Shown here: positions 48,901-59,196 of the stretch, one piece after another
Layout: each line of letters begins with the position of its first letter
Position numbering within the stretch: position 1 is the stretch's first letter
Assembly: GCA_027576995.1 (NCBI GenBank)
Contig: JANBQC010000104.1
Span: forward strand, 1-59,196
Length of the DNA: 59,196 nt
Source of the DNA: Dimargaris cristalligena
Taxonomy: Eukaryota > Kickxellomycota > Dimargaritomycetes > Dimargaritales > Dimargaritaceae
Reading direction: 5' to 3'
The notes under the pieces: model-generated
Told to the model about the DNA's origin: nothing
The model's input: the letters and a program-made list of their open reading frames with translations, nothing else
The model's database searches: none
Translations under genes and position numbers: made by a program

Positions 48901-50422
48901 AAATAAGTAAAAAATAATATATAAAAATGGATAGAGCGGATAACCCCAATCCCCAACCCACAGTTCGTCACCCACAGACCAAAAATTGGAATCTCTTGGC
49001 CATCCCTAGGAATAGGATTGGATTGACTGACTGGTAATACTTAACGACCAAATACAGTGGGGGAGGGGGTCCGATTACCACAAACTAGAACTTCTCCACT
49101 AGAAATTGGCCAATAATTGTAGAAAATAAAAAAAGGAAAAGGCCGTCTGTAACCACAGTAACCTAGGGAATCTACCCCCCCCAACAGGTAGGTTGGCAGT
49201 TATGGTAGGCGGTAGATTAAAAGTAGAAGAATTAAAACTTACGAGACATTGCGAGTGGCGCGTACCACCATGGTGAATACGCTTGCAAGATAGTCGGGAT
49301 GATTAACGTGGGCGTTCTTTTGGACGCGGGATAACAGTTGATTTTTGAGATCGGCGTAAATAACTTCCTCTTGACAGAATTTACGGAATACGATGTCCCA
49401 CATTGCCTTGGTGAAAGTAGCGGCTAGTAGGCCATAGTGATGGGGAAGGAGGGGGTGGAATGAGCCGGGGCAGAGTGGATAGAGAAATGAATACAGGGTA
49501 AATCCGAAAGTTAGTGAACAAGGTAAATTGGGGTGCGAATAAAGGGTTCGGGTGTGTAAAAGGATGGACTGAAAATACATGAATCCAACGGGGGACACAG
49601 CGGCGTCACCTTGGGGGAAATAGCTCCTCCGGTAGTACAAGATTAAAGTGAAAACATCACAAGGTTGTGGATAGAGAGAGGAGGAAACATTCAACGGCCA
49701 TGCGACTCCGCTAGGGGCAAAGTCACAAACCGGCGGTCACCATGCTTTTGCATTAAACAGCCGGTCTATCGGATGGGAAGAGAAGCAAGACTTGTGTAGA
49801 AAAGAAGTATAGTAGAGGGAGGTGACTTACGCGATGTTATTACATTCGGGTTGCTGGCCCGACGCACACCAGGCACGGCTGCCCGAGCGGTAACGGGGGA
49901 GGGGTTTTCACTACTGGGCGCTGATACGGAAGTACCGGGACTGTGCCGCCGCCGTTGGTCGGCGGGCGGAATCCCCTGACGCAGCGACTTCAGCCCTAGG
50001 GTGGTCGAGGGGGTGTGAGTGCCGGATGGTACCCGCGCTTGGGACCGTGACGGAGGAGGGTGGGCGGACATTGAGGTGGGCACCGGAGATTGGGGGCGCG
50101 ACTGACTGGCATGCCCCAGGGTTTTACTATTAGGTGACTGGCGCATGGGAAGGTGGTTGTCAGTGATAGTAGGCAACACGTACTTGGACTCGTTAGCGGA
50201 GTTTGACGGGGCGTCGGTCGAAGGCTGGGCCCGTATCCGGGTGCCCGAGACTAGCGAGGTCATGTACTGCTTTTTGTGGGTCAGCTGGGACTGGCGGGCG
50301 TCACGAACAAATAAGAGGCTCTCTTCGTCTAGATTAGCGGTCCGCGGTATAAGCCGGGAGGTAAGGCGAGTGGCGGTATCGCCCTTTTCGGAGGGGTTGT
50401 AAGAGAACTGACTAGTATTCAT
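45997..50422 (-). CDS. Large protein of unknown family (three exons, 1093 residues)
   Basis: The model joins, on the minus strand, 50422-49831, 49423-49243 and 48505-45997. Introns are 407 nt and 737 nt, with GTAAGT donors and TAG acceptors, in phases 1 and 2; all phases fit. I do not recognise the family. The N-terminal 190 residues are Ser/Pro/Arg-rich and disordered. From ATFTKAMWDIVFRKFCQEEV (exon 2) to about residue 540 the protein is predicted to be folded and helical, with leucine-rich segments and a Cys/His-containing piece (CSTPHCANPLCH). The C-terminal half alternates helical blocks (FHRDPLCDLELFLDLTMELL) with Ser-, Gln- and Gly-rich linkers. No membrane spans or catalytic motif are evident. 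The leader upstream of the ATG is pyrimidine-rich on the coding strand. A scaffold or signalling role is possible but only a guess. Confidence 0.75.
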
Positions 50423-53400
50423 ATAGGCTGGTGAGTAACTGTTGGGGGGCCCATAAGGGAATTGGAAAAGAGGGGGAAAATAAAAAATAATACAGAGGAT
50501 AAATAAAATAGGACGAGAGCGAACAATAGTCAAAGAAGTTGGTATGACCAGCGGAGGACAGGTATAATTAGTAAATTGAATAGAAAGAGGAAGAAGAGAG
50601 GACCAAGAATGAAAAGATAATTGGGGAAAGCGACAGAGAAGAGGGAGCAGGGTGTTTCGTTGAACAAGCGATTATTATTAGGCGGCAATAGGCCGAAGGA
50701 GAGGGGAAATCGATGTCGTGATGGTAGAGGGATGGATTATACGTGGGGGAGCGGGCGGAAGAGGGAGATACGGAGATGAAAGAGACGAGGACGGATATGT
50801 ATATAGACAAGATTGGTTAGTCAATGGTTAGGGGGAGGAGTATGAACGGGCGACAGAATGGACAGGTCACTCAGTACGGAGAATAGTTCGACAGGTATTG
50901 CGTGTAAATGTACAGAGGAAATTTGGAACAGGGGCAAAAGAGAGTAAAGGGTGAAGGAAAGCTGCGGACTGGTTTTCTGAGGGGCAAACTATCACTCAAG
51001 AGGTCGCTTTAGGAATACAGCCGAGGACAGGTGTATATATGAGAGCAGTAAAAAGTGCCGACGGGGGGAGTGGGCGGCGAATGTGACAATATATAGAAAA
51101 GCGAGGGCCCAAGCCAGACATGGTGAAAGAGGTGAAGGGGGGAGTCCATTACTATGGTAAGGTACTGCTGCTACTATTACTAACACCAGCCTCCCCGGAA
51201 CCCTTATAAGCCATCACGATATAGAAGGCTCAAAACAGAGACCCGCCACGGGGGAAAACTGGGCAGCCAATTAGGAGAGCCACCCGCAATACAGCAGCGC
51301 GGCTCACCGCGATGGACAAAGGCGATATGCAAGTGTCAACAGAGCCACAGTGGCCAGGACTAAGGAACAATAATAATGCCGGGGGGGTAGGCTCACACGC
51401 GGAGGGAAAGAGAGGGCAGGAGATTGAATAACGGAATGCCAAAACCTCGGCGTTTGATTGGGGAAATGGTGTCAAGGTGGGGGAGAATAAGCCTATCTTC
51501 CACCAACTGCATGGCAATATGATTTGCTGGAGGGGGGAGGAGAACAGTGGAGGTAAGTCCACAGATTAAAATAAGCCCCCCCCCTTGGCTACTCATTTAT
51601 GAATTCCGCGATAACAGGGTAAACCCCGCACCTCTACTTCATTTGTACCCAAACGACGGGTTCCGACTACCCTCTAAGTCCCCTTACACACCCACACACT
51701 CGAGGACATGCGGGGCCTATTCACCGCTCCTGCGTAGCCTACTCCCGAAACGGTCGATGGTTTCGCCTGGAGCCACCCCCCTTAGTAGGTCTTATCGATG
51801 TAGTATGGAAAGTTGAGCCAGCCATGGCAATATAAAAAGAATAATAATATTATTATTATTAAATAAATAAATGCAAACGGAAAACCCACCGCTGGCCACG
51901 GTGGGTCCAACTCGCTTGGATAACTGCACTTACCTACAGCCGTAGTTAATCGCCAACACTGATCGTGTGCGTAAGGGAATGGGTGGGTGGGGAAGAGAAA
52001 TGTGACACTGGTTGAATGGGCCTAGGTCGCGGGGGTGGGGTCAGAGACTGTGCTGAACGGGCCTTGGGCTGGTGGAAGGTTGCGAACAAAAGGAAGCAGG
52101 TATCACCTGTGTGTCCGGCTCTTCAACCACAGTGGGCTGGGCAGGCCTCTGTAACACAAAGGAAACGTGAGGGATCGGTGAGGAGGTGTAGCCCTTCTTT
52201 TGCTGGGAGAACTGAAGCTGGCCGAGACGTAGCCCAAGTACACGTTTAAGTACAAGCACCGACAACAATGTTATTATAAAAGGAAAGAACAGGAAAATAG
52301 ATACAATAAATGCTCGAAAAATGAGCAGAACAAAGAAGCAGAAGGAGTGGACGGACCATCCAGTAAGACTAAAAGGGACAATTTTGGCAGGAAAAACACC
52401 CAAGGGAGAATGATTAGACCGGTGGACTACGCCACGCGGGAGGCTGATTAGACTGGCGAAGGAGCGGTGTGTGAAAATGCAAAGGGCTGGCTGTATGCAC
52501 GCAGGCCTAAACTGGTCTATATGCGGATTGGTTGTTGTTATGCGCACAGTGTGCCTAAGGAACAATGCAGTGTGAAGTCAGGCAACGGGTGGACTTGGCC
52601 GTAACAGCTGAGTAGCGACTATACTCAGTTAGTCTGTTTGTATGTCTGTAGGAAGGTCTGATCGAACGGTTGGCTACAGAGCAACGGTGTAAAAGGGATA
52701 ATATAGGGTAAAAAGCGTGGGGGGGACAGTATTTCCGGGTGGTTAACGTAGAAAGCGAATGCAAATCGAGAATAATCCAAAAGGCAACAATAGTTGAAAG
52801 AAGAGATAAGAAGACAAGACAAGATGGACGTCAGACATCTTCATCTGGGTTTCAATGGAAGCAGCTGGAGGTGCACACCCCACTATACTAAACTGTACTA
52901 TATTATACTATATTATGCATCGTGGAGGGGCCGTCGCGTCCAGATTGGAGTGAATGGGGGGGCACTAACTCAACTCAGCTGGTTTCAGATGGCGAACACC
53001 AGGCCGGATTCGGACCCTTGATTTCAGGGGTCACTTTCAGCACAGTCTAATACAGTATTGTATAGGTTGGGTCAATGGGTGGTTTTTAGGCCCGACCGGA
53101 TATTATCGATCACGCCAAACCTTGTCTGACACCGCTGGGTTCAGGAGCGTCGCCCTGCTTTTTTAACCTTCTACTATCTAAGGCTGGTCCATAATGATGG
53201 CCCTTCGTCGGCACTAAGATCTACCATGGCCTACCTGTATACTGTACTTATATTATTATATATAATTTACCACCCGTGCCCGGTCCCGAATCCTATCACA
53301 TCTGTAAACACGACAACGGTTCGTCATTACATTTAAACCCCAGCGTGATCGTTTGACCAACGGGGGATCAGATCAACACCTGCCGCGCTCTGTTTGATTG

Positions 53401-53430
53401 GCAAGCAGGAAGTTGCCAAGGGAAGGGGGC

Positions 53431-53450
53431 GGTGGTGGATTTCCACCACC
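53431..53450. repeat. Short palindrome
   Basis: Arms ggtggtgga and tccaccacc are separated by two bases. It is the only such GC-rich palindrome in its neighbourhood. Confidence 0.8.
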
Positions 53451-53648
53451 TATTGTGGCCCCGTAACTTGATGAGAACCCTCCCAAGTTTCACGCCGCTT
53501 GGTCTTTGTTAATGATTGTGATGACGGGGTTGGTGGAAATTAGGCAAGCACCGCAGAACGCTTCCTTTCCCCCATCCCGTGTGGATCCTTTTCTCTTCCA
53601 GATATTGGGTTTCAACTTTCGGGTGGGTCAGTTACCACCCAAATGATA

Positions 53649-53792
53649 ATATGGGTGAAATTCGGCCCAGCTATATAAGGGTTTACATTATACGTGTATG
53701 GGAAAATATATGGGAAATGTATTTTTAACTAGTAATATTGGCCGAATCTAATGGATTTTTCGTTATACAACTTGGGTGAACTTCTCCCATAT
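53649..53792 (-). mobile_element. 144-bp MITE-like element, copy D (reverse orientation)
   Basis: This is the reverse complement of copy A with few differences, and also exactly 144 bases. TATGGGTG is at its left and CTCCCATA at its right. Copies A and D form the closest pair in the window. Confidence 0.85.
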
Positions 53793-54616
53793 TGTGCAGC
53801 AGGAGCGGTGTGCACTGTCCCGCGAATGGGCCATAAATAGAGGCGGGTGTTCATCAGTGCTATTATTAGGTTTCATCGACCCTTATACTACTCCTACTAC
53901 TATTAATAATAGTATTAATATGAATAATAACCCCCTGAAGACAATAGTGCGCGTGATATTCACACTCTGTCTGTGGAATGGTAAATACGGCCCATTCCAG
54001 GGACCGCTAGCATGGCCAAGCAAGTAATGCTTCGTTGTACACCCCTCTAACCCTGCCCTTTCATACCACAATACAGTAGCTGGATTTAACAGGGATACGT
54101 AGGAGCAGGCTGCTTCTAGTTCTAGAAGAGCCACACTGGATTCCGGAAAACTAAACTCCGAAGACCATTTATTCCCTTGGACCCATTAGGACAATGGTCC
54201 TGTTAGCTCGCAAGCGCTTACCTTATCGGATTGCCCAGCCGTGTTCCCATGAGCTCACTACTACCACTACTACTGCTACTATTGGCTTGGCGTGCCTTTT
54301 TCTATTGACAACGGTGTTCGACAGGGGGTTGATTGAATAGCCGGCGGTTTCAGTAGCTAAACTCTCCAAGGTCGTCATCATCACTAAAGGCTCTGCATAA
54401 ATCTGATGTCATTCTTCAAGACTCGACTAGTAACTCCGAATACACTGTGTCTCGGCATAGGTGTTGGTTATTCTCCCTTAGCATCATCTCTCCACTCTCG
54501 TTTACTTCCCCTTTCAACCCAGCTTATCATTCATAGCTACGGAGGCTGGCTGGTTGTCCTGCCACTCTCTTTATTTACTGTTGTTCGCTGTGGTTTCACC
54601 TGCCCATATCGACGAC

Positions 54617-57600
54617 ATGGGCTATTTTGATTATACCATTCGTCACACCGTAGGCAAAGGCGGCCGTGGTACGGTGTACCTGGCCGAGCGTATCCGCCGT
54701 CGCCCTGATTCCAGCCCCATCGATACGAATGCTCCCCTCTCGCCACCCCCGCTGTGCGCCATTAAACGCATGGCCCATCGACCCAACAATAATACTTCAC
54801 TGACTCGCTCCCCCTGCGCCAATGGCCAACTTTGGCTGAACGAGGCTCGGATGCTCAAAATCCTCCATCACCCACACATTATTCGGCTCCATGAATCCTT
54901 TCAAACCCCTCGTTTCTACTATTTAGTCACCGAGTATGCTGAAGGAGGTAAGCGCCAAGAGGAGGAGGAGAAGAAGAAGAAGAAGAAGAATGGCCGGTTG
55001 GATCAGGGACAATATCTCATTTAAAATAATTTTACTATCGGTAGTACCACTACCGTAGAAATGATGTGGTGACTAGCCGCAATTTAATTTAGATGAGTGG
55101 CTGTGGATTAAGGGCTAGCCTCACCAGCTTGGGCCGTAGCCCAGTAGTAGTAGTAGTAGTTCCCTCCTCTTTTTTCCAAATCCCTTGTTATTATAGCCCC
55201 TGAATTAATTTTACCCTTACTTGGCCAGCATCGAAGGTCGCAAGGTTTAACCACCGATGGCCACGTTCAAATTGGCCTGGGGCGCACGTTCGGCCGGACC
55301 TAAAAATAGCGTCATCGCCGTGTTGGCCTTTTTCAATCAACCATCCCGAATTCGCAAGGAAATTCCTATTACCCTACTCTCTCTCTCTCTCTCTCTAATT
55401 CGATAAAACAGGGTGGTAAGGTGACTGGGTACGCCTTCACTTACTTTAATTACCATCTCCGTTTATTACTATATTGACTCTACGAAAAGGCGATTTCGGC
55501 GCCCTTATCGACAATTGCCCCGACCGCCCCTTTAGCGAATCTAGAATCGTCGAATGGGCTAACCAACTTACAAGTGCCTTGTCTTACCTCCACGCATTAG
55601 CCATAATTCACCGAGGTAGGTACTGAGAGGAGAGCTCTTTCTCTCTCTCTCTCTCCAACTCAGCCTTATAACAGAATTAATAGGCCAAGTCGCCTGCAAA
55701 CCCCACTACTTTGGAGGCTACCGGAATCGGCCCATCATTTATTTTTTTTAAAAAATAATCTATTATCCCCCCTAACCGTGTCGCGCTATATATTTGAGAG
55801 GATAGATGGATTGTGGTCGCACGTTCCGGGATTCCAATTTGAACACCCCCCCTATTTTGAACTGCTTTACCCCAATGTCACCCCACTACTCTCCCCCACT
55901 CCCCTTATCTACCGCACCTACTTACCACCTAGATATTACTCCTCGCAATATACTTTGGCAGCCGAAGTGTAGCCGACTTCTTTTGTCCGATTTTGACCTC
56001 GCCGTCCAGCTGTCCAATTCAACAGCGCCGTATTATCTGGATAAAGCCCTAGTGGGTAAATACATACTTTCGCTACAAACTGCTATATATAGCAGCCGTG
56101 TCGTAAATGGTGCAACACTATTTATCCTTGCCGGAACCATTGGTGCTTTTACAAGGTTCAGGCTCAACTATTCGAATAATCTGGACAGCTTACTAATCAC
56201 TACTAGGTGGACGGCTATACCTATCCATTCAATTACCCCCATCCCCTTGACCTATTTTCCCCTTCAAATTCCCCCAGGTACACCCAACTATATGAGTCCG
56301 GAAATCTACCGTGAGCGAAAATATCCTCAACAGCATACCCCGCTTCGTGTTTTAATCGGCCCGATAGAATGGCTTCTGTGGATAGCACTAGTCTACGTGC
56401 ACCCAGCGTTAGGCAGCCAGTGACTTCCCTCATGTATTTAATTGTTTGGAACTTTCTCACTCCAAGTGTGTCTTTAACTCTACCCATATAAGCCCCTCTA
56501 CCTGTACCTCTATGTAACTACCTACTGTATCCCCCATATATTCCCCGGCCATACTTGATTTTTAAACACATACAGCCCAGCTAGCGACATTTGGGCGCTC
56601 GGCTGTTTTCTGGTAAGTCACCCAAGGATTGCATATCCAATATACGGCCCAGGCAAGAGCAGTAGGAGGGGGGTGTGGATATATTGCATTAGTAGGGTAA
56701 TCATTCGTCCGTGCTTGAACTAAGAGTGATTCAATTTACTCTATTGGATTATTATTATTACCTCTATCCACGCACCCATGACCGGCATCCGGGAAAGTTT
56801 GAATTAATTGAGCTGCGCATCGCCTTCGTCGCATCGACCACGGCCGTTTTGGCCAATAACATCCAGGTCCAGCCACTACCCCGAATAGTAAGGTAATCGA
56901 AATTCCGGCTTATATAAAGTATTCATGGTATATCCCCGATCGACTAGCCAAATGACTAGGATCGACCCTTGCTCATCTGCAGTCGCTCGCCATTCCCGAC
57001 CATCACAGAAGAAGGCCGTCTTCTCTTTCAAAGTGCACCTTCGCTCTACCAAAATCCAAAAAAAAAAACACAGCAGAGGACAAATAACCTGGCATAAGCC
57101 CTGCTTAGCTATATAGGGGTTTGAATAAAACATTGGTGGTAAAATAGGCAGCATTTTTTTTTAAAGAATAATATATATCCAGTAAACCTCCCCTCCAAAA
57201 ATACTACTGCTTGCTATGCAGTTGCTGTGAAGGAGTCCCACTTAATTAGCTTAAACCGGTTATTTGAATACGTGCCTTTTCAGTTGCACAAATACATAAT
57301 ATGTACATATATATCTGCGTTATTGTGCTTGATTGAACAGGCCCGTAGCATCATCCTTGGCCCAACTAGTCCACCGAACTTTGGAGCGCCAACCCCTAAA
57401 TCGGATTACCCTTCAGGCCATTCGTGAGTCTTTGACCCCACAACAGCAACAACATCACTACCACCACCTTGGTAGAAACCGACCAACTAGCCTTTCCATT
57501 CAAGATGGGTCGCCGTGGGCCATGACCCAACATCAACAAGGGTCTTTACACCACGGGCCGGGGCAGTGGTCCAGGTCGGCGGACACTCAGACGGGGCAGG

Positions 57601-58136
57601 ATTTTGGCCGTCCCTCTGCGCTGACTTACCGGCCCCATAGTCGACCAAAGGCTCTACCCTCATGGTCACCCGGTAGGTGTCAAATAGACCGATATAGTAA
57701 TATAATATTGATATATATATATATATATATATATTCTTGTGGTAGCAGATATCATAATCTTTTAAAAGATATACAAAAGCAACGCCTTTAACTGTTATGG
57801 CCTGCTTTTACATCCATTGACTCTACAATATATATATATATATTCCATTCAACTCACAATCGATAAATTGTCGTAGAATTTCCTTGGATTCATTTAGGCG
57901 AACACCCAACCACAACCCACCCACGGCCTAGTTCAACTGAGCGATTAGAAAGCCGTATAGATGCCCTTACCGCGGCAGTCAACCCTTCTCTATTTGCATT
58001 CCTATACCAGTTAGCGCGCCGTGGTTGTGCATACCACGTGGCTATGGCGACCTTTCAAAAGGCGCACGCTAAACATAATCCAGCAAGTGTGGTCAGCCCC
58101 GATTGGTGGTCCAAATTGTTAACTCTTAGTAAGTAG
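54617..58136 (+). CDS. NEK (NIMA-related) serine/threonine kinase with altered catalytic motifs
   Basis: Eight exons (54617-54947, 55490-55615, 55933-56055, 56278-56310, 56581-56612, 56798-56892, 57341-57672, 57898-58136) join in phase to 436 residues ending at TAG. The glycine loop is GKGGRGTVY, the ATP lysine is in CAIK, and LKILHHPHIIRLHESF and TEYAEGGDFGAL are NEK-like. The catalytic loop reads HRDITPRNIL (usual Lys replaced by Thr), the metal motif reads DFD not DFG, then GTPNYMSPEI, SDIWALGCFLFELIELRIAF and LNRIT follow. NEK kinases control mitotic entry and microtubule functions. The tail of about 150 residues is Gln/His/Ser-rich and then helical. The exon 4/5 join is uncertain: it leaves only two residues between SPEI and SDIW, where about eight are usual, so a longer exon 4 is possible. 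Confidence 0.85.
55142..55162 (+). repeat. (AGT)n trinucleotide run in NEK intron 1
   Basis: About seven AGT units in the first intron. CT runs at about 55376-55396 (also intron 1) and 55639-55655 (intron 2) are further microsatellites of this gene. Confidence 0.85.
57711..57735. repeat. (AT)n microsatellite in NEK intron 7
   Basis: A run of about 12 AT units; a second shorter run lies at about 57828-57843 in the same intron. Confidence 0.9.
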
Positions 58137-58600
58137 GCCGGTATTTAACATACTAATGAGAGAGAGTGAGAATAGTCCGTTTAGTGGAAAAGCTAAGTCG
58201 TGACTGAATACTCAACGTATGTTCACTACAATGGTGTAGTTATAGGAAGTTGTGGTTGCGTTTTCATATGACTGGATTCTAATCAGCGATAATCTTTTTA
58301 TCTCCGTGTCAATATGCACCAAAATAGTACGCGAAGAGAAAAACGTGTACGGTACAATCCGAGTTAATGGTATTGACTGATACCAGCCGGTTTTAGCTAT
58401 ATGTCCCCACATCCGATTGAGGCTGCTATTAGTTATAATCTTAGTGTCCCTATGTTACCGAACCTCGAGGCGGTTTCCATATATTGACACGCAGTGTTAG
58501 CCGTTTATAGGAGTGTGATTAAAGTGCCACGGTGTACCACTGCCAGTTCTCTAAGATGATCATTAGCTAACTCACCAACGCCCTGTCAGAACTAAACTGA

Positions 58601-58661
58601 ATATGGGAGAAGTCCATTCAGGCTGTATAATGAAAAATCCATTTGATGAGGCCAATATTAA
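58601..58661 (+). mobile_element. 144-bp MITE-like element, copy E (truncated)
   Basis: The first 60 bases match copies B, C and F (TATGGGAGAAGTCCATTCAG and the gctgtataatg word), then similarity stops abruptly after caatatta. Confidence 0.75.
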
Positions 58662-59119
58662 AAGTCTGACACATACGTGAGTTTATTTGCGATTTATCTC
58701 TAATGAGGGTGGAAAAAGGGAAAAAAAGGAGAAGGATGGTAATCTGCATTAGTTTAATAGATATTGTATTATATTCGGTCGATCATCAGAAACAGCCTTC
58801 ATGCACTGCGTGAGAGGAGCATTACAGGAAATGAAATAGTCGGCGACTATCTGTAGGAAATATAAAATAAGAAACTGTTACGTGTATAGCGATAAGAGAT
58901 AATTTATAAATAATAATAATTATGAGCAAGAGAAAAGGAAACCTCCTGGAATCATTAGATGGAGTGGAGGTGCTAGTATATAGTAAAAACGGTATCCCCA
59001 GGATGTTACTGTTGGGGATATTGGCTTATTCATCATAATACCGAAAAGGAATGATTTGTACTTTACAAAACAGACAAGCCTGGCATTGCATCGCTGGATA
59101 ATCCCCCTTGGTTTTTTAC

Positions 59120-59196
59120 ATATGGAAGAAGTTCATCCAAGCTGTATAATGAAAAATCCATTAGGTAAGGCCAATATTACTCTCTAAAAATACATT
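59120..59196 (+). mobile_element. 144-bp MITE-like element, copy F (runs off the window)
   Basis: The left 77 bases match the family closely and continue to the last base of the window, so the right end is not visible. Confidence 0.75.

Larger units (their letters stand above)
50423..54616. other. Divergent intergenic region
   Basis: The first 700 bases are purine-rich on the plus strand, the likely leader of the minus-strand gene. It also contains a hairpin at 51884-51906 (acccaccg / cggtgggt), an ATT/AAT run at about 51840-51866, a near-perfect palindrome at 53431-53450, and MITE copy D. A hydrophobic minus-strand frame at 52041-52565 lacks an ATG and was not called. Confidence 0.55.
58137..59196. 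other. Non-coding right edge
   Basis: No gene is seen after the NEK stop. Two partial copies of the 144-bp element lie here. Confidence 0.6.

Noticed and set aside
52041..52565. Minus-strand open frame of 174 codons with a strongly hydrophobic middle
   Set aside because: It begins at TTG, has no internal ATG, is AT-rich without coding bias, and the hydrophobicity follows from the T-rich composition of that strand.

Overview
This window is eukaryotic nuclear DNA, most likely fungal. The genes are far apart, and GC-rich coding blocks sit in an AT-richer matrix. Short GT-AG introns (GTAAGT, GTAGGT or GTATGT donors) interrupt several genes. The protein set (RAD16-type helicase with a RING insert, SMC6, MSH4, MetAP2, a MRPL27/mL41-type mitochondrial ribosomal protein, TSPO, a NEK kinase) fits a fungus. 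Divergence from ascomycete and basidiomycete relatives, as far as I can judge from memory, suggests an early-diverging lineage (possibly zoopagomycete-like), but the taxon cannot be fixed by eye. TAA, TAG and TGA all serve as natural stops. I saw no tRNA, rRNA or CRISPR.

Layout. Positions 1-8279 are mostly non-coding, with one small GC-rich gene (3644-3937), two copies of a 144-bp inverted-repeat element, a perfect hairpin and a degenerate minisatellite. TSPO is at 8280-8858 (-). Next comes an almost CpG-free block of about 4 kb (about 9543-13900) that looks like a decayed transposon. A 17-exon MSH4 gene fills 15434-21294 (+); it has five exons under 40 nt and one in-frame TAG. From 23.7 to 39 kb lies a compact run of housekeeping and chromatin genes: a 1221-aa PHD protein, mL41 (-), MetAP2, SMC6 and RAD16, the last three in tandem and without introns. 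A second CpG-free patch (39430-39901) precedes a predicted secreted two-finger zinc protein (40907-41596, -). A 1093-aa three-exon protein of unknown family lies at 45997-50422 (-). An eight-exon NEK-like kinase with altered catalytic motifs lies at 54617-58136 (+). The right edge carries two partial copies of the 144-bp element.

Functionally, MSH4 (meiotic crossover), SMC6 (SMC5/6 repair complex) and RAD16 (global-genome nucleotide excision repair) put three genome-maintenance genes within 24 kb, but nothing indicates co-regulation. The points most worth a second look are the CpG-free block with sharp edges, the exact-length 144-bp element family, the possible nonsense codon and unusual Walker A of MSH4, the PHD finger split by 71 residues, the zinc-finger protein with a signal peptide, and the NEK kinase with DFD in place of DFG.
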